The position numbers and the translations under genes are program-made. A model generated the notes under the pieces. That model worked only from the letters and a program-made list of their open reading frames with translations. It made no database searches and was not told the origin of the DNA. Source: Monosporascus cannonballus (Eukaryota; Ascomycota; Sordariomycetes; Xylariales). From it: a stretch of DNA of 64,000 nucleotides. Location: positions 1 through 64,000 of the forward strand of contig QJNS01000291.1 in assembly GCA_004154925.1 (NCBI GenBank). Direction: 5' to 3'. Of this stretch, positions 35,101 through 46,273 are shown piece after piece (the first letter of the stretch is position 1; every line of letters starts with the position of its first letter).

Positions 35101-36404
35101 GTCAGCAAGCCTGGCTCGTCGGTCGGGGGCAGACGTATTTCGTGAATTTTCTAAGTCAGTTAGATATGCAGACACCACGTAGAGAGAACAATCACGAAGA
35201 AGGCTTGGGGAGATGTTTGTTTGGTTGTTTGTTTGTTTCATTCGCAGCAATCAGCCAAGAAAAAGAATCCTCATGATATTGCATTCAATCATTAAAACGC
35301 GCCCGTACGCCCGAGGAGGCGGTATGTATTGCCAGCTTTGCTTGCTTGCTTGCTCGGCTCGCTTGCTAAAAATCGATAAGATTCGTAGCCAGGGACGTGC
35401 CTCGTCTTCCATACGTTTCGTTGGCTTTCGTTCTCGTTCTGCCCTTCATCTAGTGAGTTCCGTGCCTCGTCCTCATATCTCCCGTAAATGCTTTGCGGCG
35501 GGTAGACGTAAAATCGCAGCAAGGCGCCATCATGTCCCCTCTATGCTCTCATCTCAACCCTTCCAGGGTTGGTCCAAAGAAAAACGAATGTGCTCAAAGA
35601 CCTGCCCTCAGCACCACCCGCCCGCACCGTCCCGACCACCCTTGGCCCCCCCACCAAAAACGCCTTGTAAATGAACGACTGACTGTATGCCTCGCAACCT
35701 ATCCGTGACCAGAGCCCGGTTTCTCCAATCCTCACAAAAACGCTCATATGCATGAATATGTAAACCGATAAATATATGTCAGGACGCGATCAGTCGCGCA
35801 CTGGAAGAGATAACAGAAAAGATGAGAAGGCGAAATAAAATCGAAATACAAGCCGAATGTCAGATAACGAGATGACCTCCTTCGTAGACTCGTTGTGGCC
35901 GCGGTTGGTAGTGGTGTGGTTGTATTTGGGGGCGACTATGTCACTCGGAGGAGTATAGGGTTGCTTAGTCGACGTCAGATTCGTGAACGTGGTATGCTCC
36001 GAGCCGAGGGCGTGCCAAATATTCCCAGGCATCAGCAATTATAGCCCGTAAGAAATCTGGCGTTCCGTCCCTGCCCCTCAAGGTGAGGATTTCCCACACC
36101 GTTGCAGAAAACGGATTCCCCTGTTTCTCCTTAACCACCCACTGCGAGCCAGGGCCGGTTCCGAAGGACATCAGGGCGTCGCTGTATTTCGGGAGAATCA
36201 GATTACAGTGCGGTATATGACAACAGGAAGAGACCCAAGAGCCGGAGAGCCCGACCTCCGAGAACCAAGATACACAATACACGTCCTGGTAACTGGGCGC
36301 GGCGGAAGAAGGGCACTGCCACTACCATATGCCGGCCGTACAGCGCGCTGCCAAGAGACTTGCGACAACTGCGCCGGGATGAGAACCTGGCAGATAGAAA
36401 ACGC
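32176..36404. other. Intergenic, 4.2 kb, no gene recognised
   Basis: The longest frame is 34071-34502 (-, 143 codons, Arg-rich, no domain), overlapped on both strands by others, so chance is likely. Tetranucleotide-like simple repeats occur at 34565-34587 (GTAGGTA), 35213-35240 (GTTT) and 35338-35366 (GCTT). C+T-rich blocks lie around 35560-35660. Confidence 0.5.
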
Positions 36405-38240
36405 TCAGTACGCTGGGGTGGCGTAAGGTTCTCTCGGGTACACTGGCGAATAAGCCACGTTGCTAAATTGGACGTCATTCTCCGCGTATGTTGGCGCATA
36501 CTTCACTTTAAAGCCCTGTTGCGATTGCGATGGCTCCGCCTCGTAACCGTTGGCATCAGTGTACGCGGACCGAGGCTCTGCACGTGGCGCGGAGGTATTG
36601 GCCGCCGCGTGCTTTGCCTTGTGGTTCTTCGACGAAGACACCGTCTCATGATGCTTCCGGGTTTTCCCGTCGGGGGCGACACTGTATCGTCGTTCCGTGG
36701 TCACGACTTCAGGGGGAGACTGCGTTCTCCGGCTAGGGCGGGCGTAGGGCACATCCTCTTCGGAGTCCTCTTCAGACAAGGAAGAGTGATGGCGCCCACT
36801 GCCTCGTCCGCGGTCACCACCAGGATGCCACGAATCCGCGCGACCTAGACCAGGCATAGGCTGTGGGGGAGCCCGTGAGTAACTCTCGGTGTACGAGCGG
36901 TTGGGGTGTATGACCCTGTGGGAGTCAGAGTAGGATTTGTGGAGCGGTGGTGGGACAACGCGAGACGGCGACACGTCCACGACACGCGCTTTTGAAGTAG
37001 ATCGTGAACTCGACTTCTTATGTGATGTCTTCTCTCTCGGTCGTAGAGAATCGGGCGGCACATGCCGACTCGACTTTGCTGATGATCTCTTCGGCGCCTC
37101 TTCCTCGACCTCGATATCCCGCGTAGGGGGCGGCGGCGGATGCACAGCAGGAGCTGCTGGAGGAGGCGTAGGCGCAGCAGGCGCACCAACAACGTGCCTG
37201 AAAGATACCTGATCTGCAAAGGTAGGCGACCGACTCAAGCTAGGCATTTGCGAACCGGATCTTTCAAGGTATCGAATTGCAGAGTCCAAGGTTTCGGAAT
37301 TCTTCCTCTCGCGGTCCGATGTCCGAGGCGCCGTTCGGGGTATCTCATGAACGGCCTCCTCCAGCTTACGACTGCCACTCGACTTCTTCTCGGCAAGTGG
37401 TGTGGGCGAGTCAGAGTCTTCATGGTAAGGCTCCGTATAAGAAGGCTTGTGGCGGCGGTGCTTATCCTCGGCTTCCTTCTTGCGCTCCTTATCCCCCTTC
37501 TTCTTATCCTTGTCCTTGTCCCTCCGCTCTTTCTTTTTCCTCGTCTCCTCTGCCTCCTTAGCCATCTCCTTGGCCGCTTTCGCTTCTTGCCTTGCTCGCT
37601 CCTCCGCCTCCTTCTCTTTCCGTTTTCGCCTCTCGCGCTCACGCTCACGCTCACGTTCCCGCTCGTGCTCCCATTCCCTCTCACGATCACGATCACGATC
37701 GCGTTGTTCGCGCTCGCGTTCGCGTTCGTAGGTAGCGGGCTTCTTAGAGCGCCGCATCTCCTCGTACGCTGCCCTTGCGCCCAGGCCTAGCTCGTCTTCC
37801 CAGGAACGAGAGGACGAGTAGCCTGCGCTGTAGAACTTGGCCGAGGAGGGGGAGGTTCCGGCCTTGGCGAATGTCGAGGGTCTAGGTTCGGCAGCCCGGA
37901 TTTCGGGTTCGAAGTAACTAGGCCTCGTCCGTGAAGAGGCCCGAGCGTGGGTCGGGGAAGACCCGGACATCCGGGCCTTCTCCTTCTCTACCTCCTTATA
38001 CCTCTCATTATATCTGACCTTGTCGTCGTACTTGCTCCTAGCAACCTCATCGGTCAAAAGCTCATAAGCCTCGTGGACCCGCTGGAACTCCTCTTGCTTC
38101 TCGGCTTTCAGCTGAGGATCTTGGACCTTGTCGGGATGACATTTGAGGACAAGCTTTTTGTAGGTGGACCGGATCTCTGGAAGTTGTGCATCCTTCGAGA
38201 GGCCGAGCGCCTTATACGGATCAGGAGGGAGAGTGAACAT
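36405..38240 (-). CDS. J-domain (DnaJ/Hsp40) protein with charged, disordered C-terminus
   Basis: A single exon of 611 codons. Residues 6-76 form a J domain: DPYKALGLSKDAQLPEI, HPD at 35-37, and the helix with YELLTDEVARSKYDD. J domains stimulate Hsp70 ATPase. From about 170 to 260 comes an extremely charged run of Arg/Glu/Asp/Lys dipeptides that should form a long single helix or coiled coil. The last 300 residues are Ser/Pro/Arg-rich and probably disordered, ending in a Tyr-rich tail (KVKYAPTYAENDV, YSPVY). There is no Gly/Phe region and no zinc finger, so it is a class C J protein. Such fungal proteins are usually annotated only as DnaJ-domain proteins; client and location are unknown. The start at 38240 places the J domain at the very N-terminus. 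Confidence 0.9.
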   Translation of the reverse strand: MFTLPPDPYKALGLSKDAQLPEIRSTYKKLVLKCHPDKVQDPQLKAEKQEEFQRVHEAYELLTDEVARSKYDDKVRYNERYKEVEKEKARMSGSSPTHARASSRTRPSYFEPEIRAAEPRPSTFAKAGTSPSSAKFYSAGYSSSRSWEDELGLGARAAYEEMRRSKKPATYEREREREQRDRDRDREREWEHERERERERERERRKRKEKEAEERARQEAKAAKEMAKEAEETRKKKERRDKDKDKKKGDKERKKEAEDKHRRHKPSYTEPYHEDSDSPTPLAEKKSSGSRKLEEAVHEIPRTAPRTSDRERKNSETLDSAIRYLERSGSQMPSLSRSPTFADQVSFRHVVGAPAAPTPPPAAPAVHPPPPPTRDIEVEEEAPKRSSAKSSRHVPPDSLRPREKTSHKKSSSRSTSKARVVDVSPSRVVPPPLHKSYSDSHRVIHPNRSYTESYSRAPPQPMPGLGRADSWHPGGDRGRGSGRHHSSLSEEDSEEDVPYARPSRRTQSPPEVVTTERRYSVAPDGKTRKHHETVSSSKNHKAKHAAANTSAPRAEPRSAYTDANGYEAEPSQSQQGFKVKYAPTYAENDVQFSNVAYSPVYPREPYATPAY

Positions 38241-41200
38241 GATGAACAGATATCGATACCGAGGCTACCGGAGGAGAGCCGTGGTCGAGACGGCCCAGGG
38301 AGGCAGAAGTAAGAGCGGTGCTGGTTTTTGGGGGGAAAAAAGTCGTCGTAGCCAAGCACGGAGACTGTGACGACAGCGGAGAATGCTATTGCATGGGTGC
38401 AGTGTGGTAGTGAGGCAAATGGCGTCTTCGAAATACAATGGTCGAAACCGAAGAGGTAAAACAGTGAAATAGTAGTAGTAGAAGTACACGGCCAGTAGAT
38501 ACTTGATAAGCAAAATCCCTGTCAACAACGAGCTACACCCCTATGTCCTAGGTGGGTAGGATGCAATTTGATGAAGAAGGGTGAAGTCAGATTCAATTAA
38601 GAACTGGCTCTTCGAACAGAACGACGACGACGACGACGACTAGCTAGAGGGTCGTCCCTTGAACGGCTTGGTCCAAGTTTCGGTTTAAAAGCGAAAGGAA
38701 AGGGATCGTTCCACGTGCTATGACGGGAGACTGTCGCTCGAAAGATGATGAGAGTAATATGTTGGCTTTCCACAAAAGCGTGGTTGATGAGGTCACGAAG
38801 AGGTCGGGCAGCAGCAGCAGCGAAATCAGCACGAGGGGGGTTGCAGGTGGGAGTGAATGCGGTTTTGAGGCTTGACCCGGCACCCCTGGGCAACCCAAGC
38901 AACCTCTGGTCTGATCTTGTTCCTCAACGGACCTAGCAGATAGAAATGGGGGTGAATGGGGGTGGATGATGTGCGGATATACCCAAGACCCAAGACCCAA
39001 GCCAGTAGACTGGTGCCACTTCAGTGTACGCCGCGTAGTACCTACAGCACTATCGCTATCTGTGTACCCCTGGGTACCTGGGAAGCTCGAATGACGGGGG
39101 TGGGCGATTGGCAAATGGCGAATGGGCTGTGAGGTCCTGGTGTGGGAGACACAGTACCTGAGTACTTAGGATGTGCAGCAGGTAACAGGTTGGCGGGGAT
39201 CTGGTCCAGGTGCGATCTGTCCACGGCAAGCGATCGTCTTTTGATAGCGGAGCCGGTCGAATTGGTTAGCGGTTTCTCCAGGCCTCTTTGGTACTTGGCC
39301 TGGCCAGTCGAGTAACTCCGAATACCAAGCTAGGGAGCTTTTGCCCGAATAGTACCGTATGTAGTGTAGTTATGTATGTATGTAGGTACGTGGTGGAGTG
39401 GAGTGAGTAACAGTGGCGACGTAATGATGAATGTGAAAGAGTGACTTTCGAAATGTCGGTATAGCGATAGCAACCACAGGTACCCCAGCGACTTTCGTAT
39501 TCACCTCGCCATTTCAGAGGTGCTGAATGCCGTTACGGTCGGGACTGGTGTATTGTTGCCGACGCCGCCCAGATGTCGAGTCTGACTAATAACGCTTTTA
39601 GAGAGGCACTATTAGGGAGCAGCTGAAAGAGAGTGGGACAGAATATTTGGAAGAATGCGATTTGATTGATAATTAGAACCAGTTACGCTCTACTGGGCAG
39701 ACAGGAGAGGGTGCAAACCTGTCTCGCTCTCGCCGGGTATCTTTGCGATTCCACCAGGCCAAGACCGCTCACTCAGGAGGCAAGTTGTCCCGATTGCACG
39801 TGCATTTATGTAGGTACTAGGTAACCAACCGCCCGGTATATGGACGGGGTCGGAGATGTCCAGAAACACGACAAGGGGCGGTCCCGTGGGACGCGTGCGG
39901 TGTGGGTTGACTGCTTGCTTACTCGCAACGCAAGTAAGTCTTAGCTAATCCCCCAGAGAGAAACTCTTGGTGAATTATAGATCCCGGGGTGCGTAGGTGT
40001 CCGCCCATTCAGAGTGAATAGGGGGTAGGCAAGATGACGAATATCCCTTCTTACAGAGGCGAATATTCCCCCAGAGTGCAGGCGTGAAACGAGGTCCGCA
40101 AAAAGGCTGAAGGGCCTCAGGGCAAAGATTGAGTCACTGGTTGGATGAGCGAATCCTACAGGTCGTCGAACGGACCCAAGAACCACAAGTCAGGCCTGTT
40201 AGGGGCAAATTGTACGTATGCACGGCTTCTCATCGATTGTCGCAGCTTCGCTTCCCTTACTACGCCGGTCAATGGGATGCTAGAGCGACCCGTTAGCCAG
40301 CTGACCTGCGCCCCCGTTGCGTGAACCTAGGCCTCGGAGCCAATTGTTAGGGTCGAAAAGCGGCGGTGGCAATTGGTCACTAACAGAGATTTCCCAGCCT
40401 CGAGATAATCAATGGTTTGCAGATTTCGCCGTCGTGGCCAAATTTTGAAACTTGAAACCTTTAACCTCGTTCCGCCTCGTAAATATGGACTCCGGCCCCG
40501 CTGTCCTCCAAATCTCCTGGTCAACCCCCGAATCGGATCCTCAAGGTGAACGGGATTGTTTTGGCCAAGTATGCAGCGATCCAAGTATCTGTCTGCCTAT
40601 CCAAGCACTCGTAGGTCCGAATGCGGAAATAGTGCGCGTTGGTGGAGTGAGTGATATCCGCAGCGTGTTTGAGGTTGAGAAATTAACCAGCGGTGAAGAT
40701 GGGCTGTTATTGTCGTCGCTCTCCTGCATGCGTTGAGTTATTGTTAGTGCTCCGAATTTACCGGGCCGGACTGCTCAGCTCGCGACAACTCATAGAGGCG
40801 CAATGGCCCGATGATGTCGACGTCCAAGAGAAATGGAATCTAGTTAAGCGATCAGCCCATGGAATGGGACGAGGAGATAACGTGACGAGGAACACAGCCA
40901 ACCTCTTGGACAATTTACAGCAGGACAATTCAACAACAAGACGCTTGATCGGTCATCTGAGGTTGCGACAGACGGTCCCGTTGTCGAATGCGATCATGGC
41001 ACGATCATATATGGGGCCTGCACCAACAAAAGTAGTTCAAGGGTCTAACTAACTGCCTGCATGTTTGAGAAGCGTGATAGCTTCTGAAACGAGTCGTTCG
41101 GCTGTGAATGTACACGATTCCGGCAATCCGCGATGTCTACTTAACCACGAACAGTAGTATGTTGTCATAACACTCCACAGACGGATTGATCTGTATCCAT

Positions 41201-44200
41201 TTACGTCGTGTATCAATTAATACAAAGATCCACCAGTGACGGGATCCCCGGAACGGCCCTTTTTTTCAGACAGGTTGGCTGTTCTGGAAAGCCCTAATGC
41301 GGCGGTTGGCCTTCTACGGCTGCCGAAAGCTAAGGCTCTCACCATCCCGCGCCGGCGAGGCGACCAGGCGACGGTGGCAGCAGGTTGTCGCAAAGAACGT
41401 TTGAGCCGTTGGTTGAATTGGCAGTCTCATTGCGGCGCGCCCTTGCTCCCGGTTAATGCTCTGCCAGACGGATTCGTCGACTTAACCGGTAGATATCTAT
41501 CAGGACGAATAGAGCCCCCCCAATGGCCGTTCGGTTGACCAGCATCGACGTAGCAGGCTTCCGACCGAAGGCCTACCTCCTAAGTGGCCTGGCAGACGCA
41601 ATCACGAGCGGCATTGGCCGATAGCATAGGGCCTTCTTCGTAAAATTGTCACATTTAATGTACACCCAGCCTGCTCAAGATGTCCGGGATGCTTCCTCCC
41701 CTTCAGGGCCTCAGGCCAGGCCAGGGCCAGGCTAACAACTTCCTCGTGCTGAATGTCGCATATGGTTCATCACACCCACCCTCTCCGCCGGTTCACACCA
41801 CCCATGGCTGTTTCGTGGAGTCGGGAACCAATTGACGCTGCCGCAGAAGCAGGTACGCTCCTAGATGCGTAGAACACGGGCGGTCTGGTGGTGTACATCT
41901 CGGATGGGATGACTGTAATCACGGCGCCGGAGGGCTGCTTACCTAGTCTGATGACTACACTATCCTAAAGGATGTCGCACGAGAGCCGGAGAAGGGCGGG
42001 GGGGCCGGGCACGAACCTAAAATGGTGTGGGGGCACGACGGCAGAGGGTTGTTGGAGGGGGAAAGGCGGGTAGCCTCGCGAGCGAAGGGATGTCACCTCC
42101 ATCTGACTGCAGAGCATTAGATCGCAACCTATAACCCACAAACTGCTGGCTTACTGGCCAGATACCAGACCAGTCCCAATTCGACTCTGTTGACGGACGG
42201 GAACGTCCACTGGTTGGACGTGGTGGATCAACTACTGAACCGACTTGGAGTTCCTCGTTCCTCGAATGGGGAAGCCTCCTCCAAATTTCCAAGAGCAGCT
42301 GGCCTTCCAAGAAGTCCTATTCTAGTGCCATCTCAACTCTCGTCACTTGAATCAATCTGATAGGGTTTCCAGTTCCACCAAGACCATACAAGCGGTCAAC
42401 CTAGTGCTGCGCTATGTATGTTTGTCCATACCTATTAAAAGGATGCATGCCCAAGTATGATATCCTGTGGGCTAATGGATAATCCCCGGTCGAGTCGAAT
42501 ATCTGCCGCTATCCTGCTCTGCCATGCCTCTGCTGCTCTCTAGGCCCATTTTACGGTGGGGAAATCCTACCCCCCCTCCGATTCTGTGTAGTGCTAGTAC
42601 GAATTGTATAGAGCAGTTATCATTTAGGATGGTGTAGGTACTCACGTTGTAAGGGAGACGATTGACGGTTATGAGCATGACCTTCGCAGCGGCATTATCC
42701 TGTCGATATCTGCCTACCCTGCCGGATCACCGCAAAGACATGCATTTTATATACCTTGCGTCGGCCTCCAAGAACTCTCTGACGACGTACGTCCGAAGGT
42801 GGGGGCGGGGGTCATGAGTTCGTACGCAGAAAACTTGGTAGGGGGGGAGTTTTACAAGCGCTATGACAAGTGACAAGTCGATGTTTTAGACAGCGCGAAA
42901 AATGGCACGTTCATGTGAATTGAGACCATCCATAGCCTGTCTTGGGTGACACCAATCTCGAATAAGGACTCCATAGGAACTTCCGACATTGGGCAGGTAC
43001 AAGATTGATACGCCCGCCAAATCCACGATTCCACCACAACCCCCCCTTTTCTACTAGAATGATACACATAATAATGCATCTTGGCAAATTTTACCCAGTG
43101 TTTTGACGCCGAAGCCAGGAACACTCTGTCATCCGGCTTCTGTGGCTTTCGAAGGAATGCTTCCATGCATGCTGCTATTGGAGGTGAAAGCGATCCCGGC
43201 AGCCGTCCCTGACGCTGCTTCCTCCCGCAAGTCATCACCCGGTGGGTTACAAGGGAGTTCTTTTCCCACCGCGACCTGCCCACCTCCTGCAATGTAGTTT
43301 GGAGTTAGTTGCATGGGCGGTGAACCATCTGTCTATCGATAATACCAGCATACGCAGGCCCCGCTAAGGTTTAGGTGACCAGGCAAGACTCAAAGACGCA
43401 CGAGTTCTACCAATGGCTGGACGGCTCGGGCTTCGAACTCCTCACGACCTGGGCCTACCTAGGTTGATTCTGGCATGCGGTGCATTATTAGCATCGGAGG
43501 GTCAAGAATATCTTCCAAGCGCGGCCCTGTGTTGCTCTTCTCTCGACCATTCAGGGCCTTAGAAACCCTCAGGTCCGCCCAATCACCTGTGCCACCAGCG
43601 CTCCGTCGAGGCACATTGCATGCCCCTCCTCAGCTGTTGTGGCATTCGGCTTACGAGATGGGAGGCTCCATGCAGTGCCGGCCCCAAAAGGCGGCCTGCG
43701 ATTGGCCTGCAGGGAGCCGCCCCATCCCAAGCGCCCCTTGTGCTTCCCAGACGATACTCTAAAATCCCCTTCTACCACACCAAGCTGACAGTGGTACAAA
43801 AATGAGCGTCCCTAGATCTATGTATGTGTGTTGTGAGGCTTTCTACAGCCCGTATGGGAAGATATATTTATGAATGTTCTGCTTTCGACTCCTTTCGACG
43901 GACGAGTCGCTGGGTTACCCCGCACTCTGAAGCGACCCTGGTCGAGGTTGCGATGACGGGTTAAACTCATGATTGGACGAAAATGACCTAAAAGTCTAGC
44001 GACCCCCTCACCTTGCCCAGCCGAGGCCTATGGGGACGGCGCCGGCGTCAGTGAAAGCCGTTCCGGTTTGAATACGGGAGGCAGCCGGCGACAACTGGGA
44101 TGGTCTAACTGCATGTAATCTGGTTACGGGAAGCAGATCTAACCAGGAAAGCTCCCGTTTCCGGATAGACCCTCTCAGACATCCAGGGAGGAACCTTGTT

Positions 44201-44941
44201 GCTCGTATTGACGCCGTACTATACTTGAGCTACACCTTACATGCGAAGAAGGACAAGTACATACGAGTTGACAGTTGTACCGACCAAGGGACCAACAAAT
44301 AGTACTCAGTTCAGGGACTTGCGGGTTCAAAGTCGTTGTTAGAGGAAGGGTGCAAAGCCATTGATGTCACTCACTAGATGCGTTACGGTAATGCTGCACA
44401 TCGAAATCGACTGCGTGGAACAGCTGACTGAAACCCTCCGCTTCAGAGCCGAGACGGAAAACGGCGGTCCTGTGTGAAGAGCTGGCAACACTCTGAGACT
44501 GCCGCGTGTCCGGTTAAACCATCTCAAATGTCACATGCTGCGGTCACGGTTACTCTATTAAGCCACACAGGACAGCCAGCATTAGACGGATAGGCACAGT
44601 CCGCGCTTATTATGAGCAAACATGCGATGAAAGCACCCGTAAGACATCAATGTCTATCGCACCTATTTATGACTCAGCACTGCCCCTACACGACTTGAGA
44701 CGCAATTCGCATAGCGCTCGCGCCGCTCTTCTTCTAAGAGCGAAGCCAAAGAATCCTCCGGGACTTGCATAAAAGCCGCAGTACGCGCGCCATGCGACCG
44801 GAGACCCCAATGCGGCTAGGTTAGTGGCATAGTCGCCGTGGCTCCCCCAAAGAAGTACGTAAAGAAGTGGGATCGTACGCATCGTAGCAGTAGTAATAGC
44901 ACAAAAGTAGTACAAGTAATAGGTCACGCCTCCAGTCTCGG
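38241..44941. other. Intergenic, 6.7 kb, no gene recognised
   Basis: A gene-poor stretch. Simple repeats: (CGA)n at 38620-38640 and TATG/TAGG words at 39360-39390. Modest frames such as 38644-39114 (-), 40693-41052 (+), 42861-43292 (-) and 43475-43762 (+) show no known domain and overlap opposite-strand frames. I found no tRNA, LTR or terminal inverted repeat. Composition is normal, without the RIP bias seen at the left. Confidence 0.5.
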
Positions 44942-46273
44942 TCAGTCGTCTGGCGCGCTATGGTCCCAGACAGGCAGGTCCAGGTCGACCACTATGGGCT
45001 TATTCAACACACGCGGGCCCCGGTGTGGATAGGACGCCGTCTGGACGGCGCAGTTGATGAAGCAGGTCTCCCTACGTCCGAGGCGCCCCGCCAGCGCCGC
45101 CTGGTCTTTCCACGCGGACTCCGGATCCCCGCTAAGCCCCCGTGTCTCGATGGCCTTGTTCGCACCCTCCAGTTTCGCTTCCTCCGGCAAAGTCGTCTGG
45201 GCTGCCGTCGGTCCCGGTGCTCCTGCGACCCCGTAGGAGGCGTGGTTGTCAAGCGGGTTCCCGCCCCGCGCCGTCAGGTCGATGAGACTGTTCTTCTCGT
45301 TCCCGACCCCGAGGTCCTCCCACTGCTGGACGCCTAGCTCCTTGTACCTCGCGTTCCCGTTCCGCAGGTCCCAGCGCACCCGCTCCGCGCCCCTGGCGTC
45401 GTGGATGTGCCCGCAAACGGCTATCTTCGGCCGGACCCTCCACAGCGCCTGCCTCAGCACCTCGCACCCCTGGGCCGCGCCCCTGCTCTCGTCCAGGTGC
45501 GTGCGCGCAGGGCCGTGCGTGATGACGACGTCGGTGTCCAGGGGGATGTCGCCCCAGAGCGCGGCGGCCGTCTCGTCGTCGCGGAGCTCGTACTGGAAGG
45601 CCCACGGGCCGTACCGTGGCGTGTAGGGGCTCCCGAACACGGAGAAGATGGTGCGCGGGCCCTCGGGGGACGCGAGCCGGATCACGCGGCTCGCGTGCTC
45701 CAGGTAGATCAGCGACTCGGACCGCGCGAGCAGGGCCTGGCACTCGGCCGGGTCCTGCGGCGGCCCCTGGTTGTGGTGGAAGTACCGGCCGTACTGCTCG
45801 TAGAACTCCGCGTCCAGCGTCAGGTCGTGGTTCCCCGCCACCACCAGCTTACACTCAAACTCGGCCTTCTCGAGCCAAGCCACCTGCTTGGACAACTGGA
45901 TTGCGTTAATCCTGGTCAGTTTCGGTTTCAGTTTCAGTTTCCCGTCCGCGATTATTTCCCCAGCCTGCTTAGATAAGAGAGGGCCCCGACTAAGGAGATG
46001 GCAGACGCATTGAAACTAAGTATACGGAAGTGTTCGTAGGATGTTGCGATCTCGATGCCCACTCGCCTGTCGGCGAAGTAGGTGGTAGGTGGGTGAAGGC
46101 TTACTTACCTCCGTGATGCTCCCCTTGTTCGTCAGGTCCCCGCAGTGGATGAGCACGTCGCCCTCGGGCAGCTTCACCGTGCAGTTGTGCGTGTCCGAGA
46201 TGCATACGAAGCGTGTCCTGCGAGTGCGCCGGGGGAGGTCTCGCCGGGCCGTCTCCGCCTCCGCCTCTGACAT
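44942..46273 (-). CDS. Calcineurin-like metallophosphoesterase (MPPED1/2-type)
   Basis: Two exons on minus: 46273-46109 and 45895-44942, split by a 213-nt intron (GTAAGT..TTAAC..CCAG) after ITE, with LSKQVAWL resuming in phase. The product is 372 residues. Metal-binding motifs are all present: CISDTHN (Asp27, His29), GDLTNKG (Asp46), AGNHD (76-79), VVITHGP (His182) and CGHIH (217-220). This set defines a two-metal phosphoesterase of the MPPED/239AB branch; some members hydrolyse cyclic nucleotides or related diesters, but the substrate here is unknown. The C-terminal ~110 residues are poorly conserved in type, with Gly/Ala-rich stretches. No signal peptide; presumably cytosolic. The intron contains a GAAACT repeat (45920-45948, read on minus). 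Confidence 0.92.

Noticed and set aside
45249..45976. Plus- and minus-strand ORFs overlapping the metallophosphoesterase exon
   Set aside because: Shadows of a GC-rich exon whose sense frame carries all the metal-binding motifs.
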